From assembly GCA_963800865.1 (NCBI GenBank), contig CAWDCL010000005.1, positions 523,885 through 587,884 of the forward strand: DNA of 64,000 nt, written 5' to 3'. The notes under the pieces are model-generated. The model was not told the origin of the DNA. It was given only the letters and a program-made list of their open reading frames with translations, and searched no databases. Below, in pieces: positions 8,085-17,206 of the stretch. Numbering within the stretch: position 1 is the first letter of the stretch; every line of letters starts with the position of its first letter. Source of the DNA: JALOKP01 sp963800865 (GTDB lineage Bacteria > Acidobacteriota > Polarisedimenticolia > J045). Position numbers and translations under genes: made by a program.

Positions 8085-9031
8085 GTGCCCGAAGGGCCGC
8101 GCGCGCTCCGGGTCGTCGATTCGCACACCGGCGGCGAGCCGACGCGCGTCGTCGTCTCCGGCGGCCCGGACCTCCCGCGCGTCCCGCTCGCCGAGTGCCG
8201 CGAGATCCTGCGCCGCGAGCACGACTGGCTGCGCTCGGCGGTGGTCAACGAGCCGCGCGGGTCGGACGTGCTGGTCGGCGCGCTCGTCGTCGCGCCGGTC
8301 GACCCGTCGTGCGCGGCCGGCGTCGTCTTCTTCAACAACGTCGGCTACCTCGGGATGTGCGGCCACGGGACGATCGGGCTGGTCGTGACGCTGGCCCACC
8401 TGGGGCGGATCGCGCCGGGGCGGCACGCGATCGAGACGCCGGTCGGGACGGTGACGGCGGAGCTGCACGCCGACGGCACGGTGTCGGTGCGCAACGTCCC
8501 CAGCTACCGCTTCCGGCGCGGCGTCGCGGTGGACGTCGCCGGCTACGGCAGGATGACGGGCGACGTCGCCTGGGGCGGCAACTGGTTCTTCCTGGTCTCC
8601 GACCACGGGCAGGAGCTCGCGCTCGGCCAACGTCGCGCGGCTGACCGAGTTGCGCGACGCGGATCCGCGAGGCGCTGGAGCGCGAGGGGATCACCGGCGA
8701 CGACGGCGCCGAGATCGATCACATCGAGCTGTTCGGCCCCTCGGAGCGCGCCGACAGCCGGAACTTCGTGCTCTGCCCCGGCCTGGCGTACGACCGCTCG
8801 CCGTGCGGGACCGGCACGAGCGCCAAGCTGGCCTGTCTCGTCGCCGACGGCCGGCTGGCGCCGGGCCGGGAATGGCGGCAGGAGAGCATCGTCGGCAGCG
8901 TCTTCACCGGAAGCGTCGAGGTCGCCGACGGGGCGATCGTCCCCACGATCCGCGGCGCGGCGTTCGTGACCGCCGAGGCGACGCTCGTGCTGGATCCGCG
9001 CGACCCGTTCCGGCACGGGATCGCCCCGTGA
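8085..9031 (+). CDS. 4-hydroxyproline 2-epimerase (proline racemase family), two frameshifts
   Basis: Corrected, this is a 314-residue proline racemase family protein. Both catalytic cysteines are visible, in GMCGHGTIG and SPCGTGTSAK; Cys/Cys indicates an epimerase rather than the Thr-containing trans-3-hydroxyproline dehydratase. It would convert trans-4-hydroxy-L-proline to cis-4-hydroxy-D-proline, the first step of the pathway encoded downstream. The frame is broken twice by an apparent extra G, near 8625 (after GQELAL) and near 8662 (before IREALEREGI). Removing both bases restores continuous homology. The 3' end overlaps the next gene in a GTGA junction. If the shifts are real the gene is dead and the operon would lack its entry enzyme. 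Confidence 0.8.
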
Positions 9032-10155
9032 CGGGCTCCCCTTCCCCGGAGGTCGTCGTCGTCGGGGCGGGGATCGTCGGCGCGGCCTGCGCGTGGGAGC
9101 TGGCGCGCGCCGGGGTGCGCGTCGCCGTGCTCGAGGCCGGGCTCGCCGGCGGCGGCGCGACCGCGGCGGGGATGGGACACGTGGTCGTGCTCGACGACAA
9201 CGAGCCCGAGTTCCGGCTGGCGAAGCTGTCGCGCGACCTGTGGGACGCGCTCGCGCCCGGGCTGCCGGAGGGTGCGGAGTTCACGCGCCCCGGCACGCTG
9301 TGGGTGGCGGCGGACGGCGAGGAGCTGGCCGCGGCCGGGCGGCGGTGCGCGGCCTACCGCGCACGCGGCGTGGCGGCGGAGGTGCTGGACGCGCGGCAGC
9401 TCGCCGCGGCCGAACCGCAGCTGCGCGAAGGGCTCGCAGGCGGCTTGCTGGTGCCGGACGACGCCGTCGTCTACCCGCCGTGCGTCGTGCCGTGGCTGCT
9501 GGACGAGGCGCGCCGGCACGGGGCGCAGGTCGAGGAAGGCCGGCGCGTCGCGCGGATCGAGGAGCGCGCCGTGCGCTGCGAGGACGGCTCGCGCCGCGCG
9601 GCGCGGTGGATCGTGCTCGCGACCGGCGTCTTCGCGCCGGAGCTGGCGCCCGGCGTGCCGGTGCGGCGGCGCAAGGGACACCTCGTCATCACCGACCGCT
9701 ACCCGGGGTTCGTGCGGCACCAGCTGGTGGAGCTGGGGTACCTGAAGAGCGCGCACACGATGGGCAGCGAGTCGGTCGCGTTCAACGTGCAGCCGCGCCC
9801 GACGGGTCAGCTGCTGATCGGCTCCTCGCGGCAGCTGGGGGTCGACGACGACGCGATCGACCACCGGCTGCTGGCGCGGATGCTGGAGCGCGCGCTGTCG
9901 TACGTCCCCGGGCTCGCCGGCCTGCACGCGCTCCGCGCCTGGACCGGCTTCCGCGCGGCGACGCCCGACGGCCAGCCGCTGATCGGGCCGTGGCCGGGGA
10001 ACGACGGGCTGCTGCTCGCGACCGGTCACGAAGGGCTGGGGATCACGACCGCCTTCGGCACCGCGCGGCTGATCGCCGACCTGGTGCTCGAGCGCACGTC
10101 GCCGATCCCGCGCGAGCCGTACCTGCCGGCGCGCTTTTCGGAGCGGGCGCCGTGA
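9028..10155 (+). CDS. FAD-dependent D-amino acid (D-hydroxyproline) oxidoreductase
   Basis: The 375-residue protein opens with a Rossmann FAD-binding motif (VVVVGAGIVGAACAWELA) and ends with GNDGLLLATGHEGLGITTAFG, the second FAD contact typical of the DAO/glycine oxidase family. It lies between the epimerase and a [2Fe-2S]/FAD subunit, matching the multi-subunit D-hydroxyproline dehydrogenases of bacteria that oxidise cis-4-hydroxy-D-proline to pyrroline-4-hydroxy-2-carboxylate. It is probably the catalytic subunit. GTG start overlaps the previous stop, and the next gene overlaps its stop in the same way, so translation is coupled through the operon. Confidence 0.85.
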   Translation: MTGSPSPEVVVVGAGIVGAACAWELARAGVRVAVLEAGLAGGGATAAGMGHVVVLDDNEPEFRLAKLSRDLWDALAPGLPEGAEFTRPGTLWVAADGEELAAAGRRCAAYRARGVAAEVLDARQLAAAEPQLREGLAGGLLVPDDAVVYPPCVVPWLLDEARRHGAQVEEGRRVARIEERAVRCEDGSRRAARWIVLATGVFAPELAPGVPVRRRKGHLVITDRYPGFVRHQLVELGYLKSAHTMGSESVAFNVQPRPTGQLLIGSSRQLGVDDDAIDHRLLARMLERALSYVPGLAGLHALRAWTGFRAATPDGQPLIGPWPGNDGLLLATGHEGLGITTAFGTARLIADLVLERTSPIPREPYLPARFSERAP

Positions 10156-11834
10156 GCGGGCGCGTGACGCTGACCGTCGACGGGCGCGCGGTCTCCGTGG
10201 CCGCCGGCGCCACCGTCGCGGCGGCGATCGCCGCGGCGGGAGTCGCGGTCTTCCGGCACTCGGTCACGGGCGCGGCGCGGGCGCCGCTCTGCGGGATGGG
10301 GATCTGCCACGAGTGCCGCGTCACGATCGACGGCGAGCCGCACCGGCTGGCCTGCCAGACGGCTTGCGCGGAGGGGATGCGGGTGGAGACGGCCGCCGCC
10401 GGCGCGGGAGCGAGCGCGGGAGCGAGCGCCGGCGCCGGGAGCGAGCGCCGGCCCGGGCGCGGCCGCGCAGGGGGGCGCCGCGTGAGCGCGCTCGCGGCGG
10501 TGAGCTGCGACGTGCTCGTCGTCGGCGCCGGGCCGGCGGGGCTGGCGGCGGCGGGCGCGGCAGCGGACGCGGGCTGCCGCGTCGTCGTGCTCGACGACAA
10601 TCCCGCGCCGGGCGGGCAGATCTGGCGCGGCGCGCGCGCGGCCGGCGGCGGCGCGAAGGACGGTCGCACGGCCGACGATCGCGCGGCGGCGCCGTGGCTG
10701 GCCGCGCTGGACCGCCCCGCGGTGCAGGTGATCGCGGGGGCGCGGCTGTTCGCACGGCCCGCGCCGGGGGTCGCGCTGGCGGAGACGCCGCGCGGCGCGC
10801 TCGCGGTGCACCATGCGCGCGCCGTGCTCTGCCCGGGCGCGCGCGAGCTGTTCCTGCCGTTCCCGGGATGGACGCTGCCGGGCGTCACCGGCGCGGGCGG
10901 GCTCTCGGCGCTGGTGAAATCGGGGACCGCCGTCGCGGACGCCCGCGTCGTCGTGGCCGGGAGCGGCCCGCTGCTGTTCGCGGTCGCGCGTGACCTGAAG
11001 CGGCACGGTGCGCGGGTGCTGCTGGTCGCGGAGCAGGCGCCGCCGGCGCGCGTCGCGCGCTTCGCGGCCTCGCTCGTGCGCTGGCCGGCGAAGCTGGCCG
11101 ACGCGGCCGTTCACCGCGCGGCGCTCGCCGGCACGCCGTACCGGACCGGGACCTGGCCGGTCGAGGCGTGCGGTGGGGAGTCGCTGTCGGCGGTGCGCCT
11201 GACCGACGGCCGGCGCGTGCGCGAGGTCGCGTGCGACCGCCTCGCCTGCGCCTTCGGGCTGGTGGCGAACACCGAGCCCGCACGGCTGTTCGGATGCGCG
11301 GTCGAGGCGGGCGCAGTGACGGTCGGCGCGCGGCAGGAGACCTCCGAGCCGGGTGTCTTCGCCGCGGGCGAGATCGTCGGGATCGCCGGGCTCGACGCGG
11401 CGCTGGCGGAGGGGGAGATCGCGGGGCTCGCGGCGGCGGCGGGGCTCGCGAGCCGGGGCGCGCACGATGCGCCCGGCGTGCCGGCGCGACTCGCCCGCGC
11501 GCGCGACGGGGCGCGCGCTTTCGGCCGGGCGATGGCGCGGGCCTTCGCGCTGCGCGACGATCTGCGCGCGCTCGCCGGGCCCGGCACGGTGGTCTGCCGC
11601 TGCGAGGACGTCCCTCTCGCGGCCCTCGCCGGCCAGCCCGGGTGGCGTGCCGCGAAGCTCAGGACACGCTGCGGGATGGGTCCCTGCCAGGGGCGGGTCT
11701 GCGGCGCGGCGACGGAGTTCCTGTTCGGATGGGGTGCGGACTCGGTACGGCCGCCGGCCGTGCCGGTGCGCCTCGACAGTCTCGCGGCCGTGGGTGGGAT
11801 CCCGCCGGCCGGTGCGGAAGGACCGACGCGATGA
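10152..11834 (+). CDS. [2Fe-2S]-FAD subunit of D-hydroxyproline dehydrogenase (fused, or split by a frameshift)
   Basis: The single 560-residue frame joins two parts. Residues 1-82 are a small [2Fe-2S] protein with CGMGICHEC and a later cysteine (LACQTAC), like the gamma subunit of D-hydroxyproline dehydrogenase. Residues about 111-560 are an FAD/NAD(P) protein starting CDVLVVGAGPAGLAAAG, with a C-terminal iron-sulphur motif CRCED plus CGMGPCQGRVC, like the alpha subunit of the same complex or HcnB/SoxA. The joint is an Ala/Gly/Arg-rich linker of low complexity. At 10482 a GTGA overlap identical to the other junctions of this operon appears, so one extra base in the linker (for example in the six-G run at 10470-10475) would turn two overlapping genes into this fusion. 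Confidence 0.75.
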   Translation: MSGRVTLTVDGRAVSVAAGATVAAAIAAAGVAVFRHSVTGAARAPLCGMGICHECRVTIDGEPHRLACQTACAEGMRVETAAAGAGASAGASAGAGSERRPGRGRAGGRRVSALAAVSCDVLVVGAGPAGLAAAGAAADAGCRVVVLDDNPAPGGQIWRGARAAGGGAKDGRTADDRAAAPWLAALDRPAVQVIAGARLFARPAPGVALAETPRGALAVHHARAVLCPGARELFLPFPGWTLPGVTGAGGLSALVKSGTAVADARVVVAGSGPLLFAVARDLKRHGARVLLVAEQAPPARVARFAASLVRWPAKLADAAVHRAALAGTPYRTGTWPVEACGGESLSAVRLTDGRRVREVACDRLACAFGLVANTEPARLFGCAVEAGAVTVGARQETSEPGVFAAGEIVGIAGLDAALAEGEIAGLAAAAGLASRGAHDAPGVPARLARARDGARAFGRAMARAFALRDDLRALAGPGTVVCRCEDVPLAALAGQPGWRAAKLRTRCGMGPCQGRVCGAATEFLFGWGADSVRPPAVPVRLDSLAAVGGIPPAGAEGPTR

Positions 11835-12727
11835 CGATGAGCTGGAAGGGCGTCCTGCCCGCGATCACCACACCCTTCGCGAAGGGCCTCGCGGTCGACC
11901 ACGAGTTCCTCGCCCGGCACGCGGCCTGGCTGGTCGAGCACGGATCGAGCGGGATCGTGGCGCTCGGCTCGCTGGGCGAGGGGGCGACCCTGTCGTTCGA
12001 GGAGAAGATCGCCGTGCTCGAAACGCTCGCCGCGGCGCTCGGGCGGCGCCCGCCGCTGGTGGCCGCCGTGTCGGCGCTCTCGACGGCCGAGGCGGTGCGC
12101 CTGGCGAAGGCCGCCGAGCGCGCGGGCTGCCGCGGCCTGATGATCCTGCCGCCGTACGTCTACTCGACCGACTGGCGCGAGATGAAGGCCCACCTCGTCG
12201 CGGTCCTCCGCGCGACGGGCCTGTCCTGCATGCTCTACAACAACCCGATCGCCTACCGGACCGACTTCCTGCCCGAGCAGGTGGCCGAGCTGGCGGCGGA
12301 ATTCCCGCAACTCGCGGCCGTGAAGGAATCGAGCGCCGACGTGCGGCGCGTCGCCGCGATCCGCGCGCTGCTCGGCGAGCGGCTCGAGATTGCGGTCGGC
12401 GTGGACGACCTGATCGTCGAGGGGATCGACGCCGGCGCCGGCGGCTGGGTCGCCGGGCTGGTCAACGCGCTGCCCGTCGAGTCGGCGCGGCTCTTCGCAC
12501 TCGCGCGCGCGGGCAGGCGGGCCGAGGCGCGGGCGCTCTACCGCTGGTTCCTGCCGCTGCTTCGAATGGACACCGTCCCGAAGTTCGTGCAGCTGATCAA
12601 GCTCTGCCAGGAGGTGGCCGGAATGGGGAGCGAGCGCGTGCGGCCGCCGCGCCTCGCGCTCGCCGGCGCCGAGCGGCGGCAGGCCCTGGCAACGATCGAG
12701 GCGGCGCTCGCGGCACGGCCGCGCTGA
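11831..12727 (+). CDS. DapA-family 1-pyrroline-4-hydroxy-2-carboxylate deaminase
   Basis: This 298-residue TIM-barrel protein of the dihydrodipicolinate synthase family shows the Schiff-base lysine in AAVKESSAD and the tyrosine in MLYNNP. In hydroxyproline clusters this family member deaminates pyrroline-4-hydroxy-2-carboxylate to alpha-ketoglutarate semialdehyde, and its place between the dehydrogenase and the semialdehyde dehydrogenase supports that role over lysine synthesis. The ATG overlaps the previous stop (ATGA). Confidence 0.85.
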   Translation: MTMSWKGVLPAITTPFAKGLAVDHEFLARHAAWLVEHGSSGIVALGSLGEGATLSFEEKIAVLETLAAALGRRPPLVAAVSALSTAEAVRLAKAAERAGCRGLMILPPYVYSTDWREMKAHLVAVLRATGLSCMLYNNPIAYRTDFLPEQVAELAAEFPQLAAVKESSADVRRVAAIRALLGERLEIAVGVDDLIVEGIDAGAGGWVAGLVNALPVESARLFALARAGRRAEARALYRWFLPLLRMDTVPKFVQLIKLCQEVAGMGSERVRPPRLALAGAERRQALATIEAALAARPR

Positions 12728-12738
12728 AGGGAACGGCG

Positions 12739-14553
12739 ATGACTCTCGAGGGACTCTCGATCGTCGGCGGCTCGCGCCTGCCCGGCTCGGGCCGCGTGAT
12801 CTTCGGCGTCGACCCGGCGACCGGCGCGACGCTCGATCCCCCGTACCACCTCGCAGGACCGGAGGACGTCGACCGCGCGGCGCGGCTGGCCGCGGCGGCG
12901 TTCGATGCCTGTCGACGCACCTCCGGCGGCGACCGCGCCGCGTTCCTGGAGGCGATCGCGGACGGGCTCGAGCGGCGCGGCGCGGAGATCGAGGCGCGCG
13001 GCACCGCGGAGACCGCGCTTCCCGGCCCGCGGATCCGCTCCGAACTCGGGCGCACCTGCGGCCAGCTGCGGATGTTCGCGGGGCTGGTGCGGGAGGGCTC
13101 GTGGGTCGACGCGCGGATCGATCGCGGGCAGCCCGCGCGCCAGCCGCTGCCGAAGCCCGACGTGCGCTCGATGCTGCGCGCGCTCGGACCGGTCGCGGTC
13201 TTCGGACCCTCGAACTTCCCGCTGGCCTTCACCGTCGCCGGCGGCGACACCGCGTCGGCGCTGGCGGCCGGCTGCCCGGTCGTGGTCAAGGCGCACTCGG
13301 CGCACCCGGGCACGTCGGAGCTGGCCGGGATGGCGATCGTCGACGCCGCGCGCGCGACCGGGATGCCGGAGGGGATCTTCTCGCTGCTGTTCGGCGACGG
13401 GCGGACCGTCGGGCAGGCGCTCGTCAAGCACCCCGCGATCCGGGCGGTCGGCTTCACCGGCAGCAAGGCCGCGGGACGGGCGCTGATGGACCTCGCCGCG
13501 GCGCGGCCGGAGCCGATCCCCGTCTTCGCCGAGATGGGGAGCCTCAACCCGGTCGTCATCCTGCCGAAGGCGCTCGCCGCGCGGGGCGAGGCGATCGTCG
13601 AGGGGCTGCACGCCTCGGTGACGCTCGGGGTGGGGCAGTTCTGCACGAACCCGGGGCTCGTGCTGGTCGAGGCCGGGCCCGCTGCCGAGGCCTTCGCTGC
13701 CGCGCTCGCGGCGCGCATGGCCGCCACCGCGCCCGGGACGATGCTCTACGCCGACCTGCGGGCGTCGTACGCGATCGGCGTGGCGCGCCTGGCGAAGCGC
13801 GAGGGGGTCGAGACGCTGGCGCTCTCGGACCTGGACTCGGGGCCGGGCCAGTGCCGCGCGACCGCCGCGCTGTTCCGGACCGACGCGACGACCTTTCTCG
13901 ACGACGCGGCGCTCGGCGAGGAGGTCTTCGGCCCGGCGACGCTGCTCGTCGTCCATCGCGGGCCGGAGGAGCTGGAGCGGGTCGTGCGGGCGTTGGAAGG
14001 GCACCTGACCGCGACGGTCCACGCCGAGGCGGACGAGCTCGCGCGAAATGCCGGGCTGCTCTCGCTGCTGGAGACGAAGGTCGGGCGGATCGTGATCAAC
14101 GGCTTCCCGACCGGCGTCGAGGTCTGCCCGTCGATGGTCCACGGTGGACCGTACCCGGCCGCGTCGGACGCGCGCTTCACCTCGGTCGGGACGCGCGCGA
14201 TCGCGCGCTTCGCCCGGCCCGTCTGCTACCAGGGCTTCCCCGACGCCGCGCTCCCGCCCGAGCTGCAGGACGCCAACCCGCTCGGCATCGCCCGCCTCGT
14301 CGACGGCGCCCCGGGGATCGCACCGCACCCCCGTAGGGGCGGCCCTCCGTGGCCGCCCGCCCTGGCCATGCGTGGGGCGGGCCGGCACGGAGGCCGGCCC
14401 CTACAGGCCGCGCGACGAATGCCCCGTAGGGGCGGCCCTCCGTGGCCGCCCGACGCGGCCCTCCGTGGCCGCCCGCCCGCGATCAGAGCCGCGCGACCAG
14501 CAGCTCGCGCGTGTAGACGAACTCCTTCGGCAGGGTGCTGTGGAGCTTCATGA
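12739..14553 (+). CDS. alpha-ketoglutarate semialdehyde dehydrogenase, C terminus extended through repeats
   Basis: The aldehyde dehydrogenase part, residues 1 to about 528, has FGPSNFPLAFTVAGGDTASA, VGFTGSKAAGR, the catalytic glutamate in FAEMGSLNP and cysteine in GQFCTNPG. It would oxidise alpha-ketoglutarate semialdehyde to alpha-ketoglutarate, completing hydroxyproline catabolism. A purine-rich GAAGGGAACGG precedes the ATG. Family members usually end soon after NPLGIARLVDG, which is present here. The frame then runs on for about 76 Arg/Pro-rich residues through three and a half copies of a palindromic repeat and into the antisense of pckG. This tail looks like read-through caused by repeat insertion, not a domain; the native stop seems lost. 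Confidence 0.8.
   Translation: MTLEGLSIVGGSRLPGSGRVIFGVDPATGATLDPPYHLAGPEDVDRAARLAAAAFDACRRTSGGDRAAFLEAIADGLERRGAEIEARGTAETALPGPRIRSELGRTCGQLRMFAGLVREGSWVDARIDRGQPARQPLPKPDVRSMLRALGPVAVFGPSNFPLAFTVAGGDTASALAAGCPVVVKAHSAHPGTSELAGMAIVDAARATGMPEGIFSLLFGDGRTVGQALVKHPAIRAVGFTGSKAAGRALMDLAAARPEPIPVFAEMGSLNPVVILPKALAARGEAIVEGLHASVTLGVGQFCTNPGLVLVEAGPAAEAFAAALAARMAATAPGTMLYADLRASYAIGVARLAKREGVETLALSDLDSGPGQCRATAALFRTDATTFLDDAALGEEVFGPATLLVVHRGPEELERVVRALEGHLTATVHAEADELARNAGLLSLLETKVGRIVINGFPTGVEVCPSMVHGGPYPAASDARFTSVGTRAIARFARPVCYQGFPDAALPPELQDANPLGIARLVDGAPGIAPHPRRGGPPWPPALAMRGAGRHGGRPLQAARRMPRRGGPPWPPDAALRGRPPAIRAARPAARACRRTPSAGCCGAS
14333..14474. repeat. cluster of 26-bp palindromic repeats (three full copies and a partial)
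   Basis: Direct copies lie at 14333-14358 and 14426-14451, a reverse copy at 14379-14404 and a partial direct copy at 14456-14474. Each starts GTAGGGGC and reads on as GGCCCTCCGTGGCCGCCC or a close variant, so each can fold on itself. The cluster sits between the convergent aldehyde dehydrogenase and pckG genes, inside the extended frame of the former. Confidence 0.9.
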
Positions 14554-16253
14554 ACAGTTCCTCGTGCATCAGGACCTCGCGCCGCAGTTCGTCCTCGTGC
14601 GTCGCCTGGACCCGCTCGAATTCCGCCGGCCCGAAGTCCTCCAGCCCCTCCAGGTCGAAGTTCTCGACCAGCGGCATCCAGCCCAGGATCCCCTCCTCGG
14701 CGCCGACGCGGTAGTGGCAGCGGTCGACGATCCACTCCAGGACGCGCATGTTCTCGCCGAAGCCGGGCCACAGGAAACGGCCCGCTTCGTCCTTCCGGAA
14801 CCAGTTGACGTGGAACAGGCGCGGCAGGTGCCGGATCTTCTTCCGCATCTCGATCCAGTGGCGGAAGTAGTCGCCCATGTTGTAGCCGCAGAAGGGGAGC
14901 ATGGCCATCGGGTCGCGCCGCACCTGCCCGACGCTGCCGACCGCCGCCGCGGTCGTTTCCGACCCGATCGTCGCGCCGACGTAGACGCCCTGGACCCAGT
15001 TGAAGGCCTGGAAGACGAGCGGCATCGTGTCGCTGCGCCGGCCGCCGAAGATGATCGCGCTGATCGGCACGCCGCGCGGGTCGTCGACCTCCGGCGCGAG
15101 CGCGGGATTGTTGTGCATCGGCGCGGTGAAGCGGCTGTTGGGGTGAGCCGCCGGTTCACTGCTCTCGGGCGTCCAGCGGTTGCCGCGCCAGTCGATGCAC
15201 TCGGCCGGCGGCGGGCCGTCCTTCCCTTCCCACCAGATGTCCCCGTCCGGCAGCAGCGCGACGTTGGTGAAGAGCGTGTCCTTCGCGATCGTGTCCATCG
15301 CGTTGGGGTTGCTCCTGCGGTTCGTGCCCGGGACGACGCCGAAATAGCCGGCCTCGGGGTTGATCGCCCAGAGCCGGCCGTCCGGCCCGGGCTTCATCCA
15401 CGCGATGTCGTCGCCGATCGTCTCGACCTTCCAGCCGGAGAAGCGCGCCGGCGGGACCATCATCGCGAAGTTGGTCTTGCCGCAGGCGCTGGGGAACGCC
15501 GCCGCGACGAAAGTCGACTCGCCGTGCGGCGAGGTGACCTTGAGGATCAGCATGTGCTCGGCCATCCAGCCCTCGTTGCGGGCCAGGTACGAGCCGATGC
15601 GCAGCGCGAAGCACTTCTTCCCCAGCAGCACGTTGCCGCCGTAGGCGGAGCCGACCGAGATGATCGTGTTCTCGTGCGGGAAGTGCGCGATGATCCGGCG
15701 GTCGGGGTGGACGTCGAGCATCGCAGTGCACGCCGCGGTTGAAGTCGTCGGAGTCGCCGAGCTGGCGCCAGGCGACCTCGCCCATCCGCGTCATGATCCC
15801 CATGTTGAGCGCGACGTAGATCGAGTCGGTCAGCTCGACGCCGACCTTGGACATCGGCGAGCCGGCGGGGCCCATGATGTACGGGACGACGTAGAGCGTG
15901 CGGCCCGTCATCGCCCCGTCGAGCAGGCCGTGCAGCTTCTCGAGCATCGCCTTCGGGGGAGCCCAGTTGTTGGTCGGGCCGGCGCTGTCCTTCCCGTCGG
16001 TGCAGATGAAGGTGCACTGCTCGACGCGCGCGACGTCGTTGGGCTTGCTGCGGTGCAGGTAGCAGCCGGGCCACTTCTCCGGGTGGAGCGGGATCAGGAT
16101 CCCGGCCGCGACGGCCTCCCGGGTGAACGCTGCCTTCTCGGCGGGCGATCCGTCGCACCAGTGGATCCGGTCGGGCCGGGTGAGGGCTGCGGTCTCCTCG
16201 ACGAAGCGGATTACAGATTGGTTCGTCGTGCTGCAGCGTCCACGCTCGGTCAT
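14483..16253 (-). CDS. pckG: phosphoenolpyruvate carboxykinase (GTP), one frameshift
   Basis: Joined across one frameshift this is a 589-residue GTP-type PEPCK, close to the usual 600 residues. Visible are the P-loop-like FPSACGKTNFAMM, IGDDIAWM, FPHENTIISVGSAYGGN and NWFRKDE. It interconverts oxaloacetate and phosphoenolpyruvate, which would feed gluconeogenesis from amino acid carbon such as the ketoglutarate made by the neighbouring hydroxyproline operon. The break is near 15722, between RGVHC and LDVHPDRR, where the coding strand has one extra G. GGGAGGG precedes the ATG. If the shift is real the enzyme lacks its nucleotide-binding half. Confidence 0.85.
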
Positions 16254-16288
16254 GGCGACCCTCCCGGCTTACGCCGTTCGTTCGCCGG

Positions 16289-16294
16289 ATTCTA
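16289..16294 (-). promoter_or_regulatory. candidate -10 element of pckG (TAGAAT)
   Basis: TAGAAT on the minus strand is 35 bases before the pckG ATG, leaving room for the GGGAGGG ribosome site. Confidence 0.4.
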
Positions 16295-16343
16295 GCCTCG
16301 GGACGCGGGCGACAGGAGCCGGAGCCGGGGGGAAAATGCCGGC

Positions 16344-17162
16344 ATGAAGAACACACCTCGGCCCGCCGCCGCCGCTGTCCGCGCTTCCGTGTTGCTCGTC
16401 GCCGCAGCCCTTCTCGCCACCGGCGCCGCGGCCGCCGCCGCTCCCGCCGCCGCTCCCAGGCTCCCCGTGCCGGTCACGCGATGCCTCCTGCTCGTCGACC
16501 TGACGACGGGGAAGACGGTACTCCGCGAGGGGGACGCGCAGTGCGCCGAGCGCTTCTCGCCCTGCTCGACCTTCAAGATCCTCAACGCGCTGATCGGGCT
16601 CCAGACCGGGGTACTGACCGACGAGAACACGACCTATCGCTGGGACGGCAAGGACCGCGGCCGCGAAGCCTGGAACCGCGATCAGACGCTGGCCAGCGCG
16701 ATGCGCGACTCCGTGGTCTGGTACTTCCAGCGGGTCGCGGAGGAGATCGGCCCGCGGCGGATGCAGGAGTGGCTCGACCGTGTCGGCTACGGCAACCGCG
16801 ACATCTCCGGCGGGCAGAACAGGTTCTGGCTGATGTCGTCGCTGCTGATCTCGGCCGACGAGCAGGCAGCGTTCATCGCGAAGCTCTACCGCGGCGAGCT
16901 GCCGTTCCGGCCGGAGGTCGTGGCGACGGTGAAGAAGATCCTCGTCCAGTCCGACGAGGCCGGGGTCACCTTCAGCGGCAAGACCGGCTCGGGCGGGTGG
17001 GACGACGGCCGGGCGCTGGGGTGGTTCGTCGGCGACGTCAAGGGGCCGAAGGGCGAATCCGTCTTCGCGGTCAACCTGGTCGGGAAGGACGACGGGATCG
17101 ACGGGCGCCGCGCGAGGGAAGTCGCCCGGGAGATGCTTCGGGAACGGGGGCTGCTGCCGTAG
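16344..17162 (+). CDS. class D (OXA-type) beta-lactamase
   Basis: The 272-residue protein has an Ala-rich signal peptide (residues 1 to about 33) and every class D motif: STFK at 75-78 (catalytic Ser and carbamylated Lys), SVV at 123-125, YGN at 149-151 and KTGSG from 213. It should act in the periplasm on beta-lactams. The length matches OXA enzymes. It lies between pckG and a peptidase gene with no integron or transposase next to it, so it looks like a resident chromosomal gene. The spectrum cannot be predicted; related BlaR1-type sensor domains are attached to membrane proteins, which this one is not. Confidence 0.85.
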   Translation: MKNTPRPAAAAVRASVLLVAAALLATGAAAAAAPAAAPRLPVPVTRCLLLVDLTTGKTVLREGDAQCAERFSPCSTFKILNALIGLQTGVLTDENTTYRWDGKDRGREAWNRDQTLASAMRDSVVWYFQRVAEEIGPRRMQEWLDRVGYGNRDISGGQNRFWLMSSLLISADEQAAFIAKLYRGELPFRPEVVATVKKILVQSDEAGVTFSGKTGSGGWDDGRALGWFVGDVKGPKGESVFAVNLVGKDDGIDGRRAREVAREMLRERGLLP

Positions 17163-17176
17163 CGGTCGGCACGCGC

Positions 17177-17182
17177 TAACAT
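17177..17182 (+). promoter_or_regulatory. candidate -10 element of the M24 peptidase gene (TAACAT)
   Basis: TAACAT lies 24 bases before the ATG at 17207, within the 44-base gap after the beta-lactamase gene, so the peptidase is probably transcribed separately. Confidence 0.4.
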
Positions 17183-17206
17183 GCACGGCTCCCGGAGGTG
17201 CACGCG

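Noticed and set aside
14483..14553. Deliberate antisense overlap between aldehyde dehydrogenase and pckG
   Set aside because: The overlap comes from read-through of repeat sequence after the normal end of the dehydrogenase.
17198..17206. GTG start three codons upstream in the M24 peptidase
   Set aside because: It overlaps the GGAGG ribosome site that serves ATG 17207.
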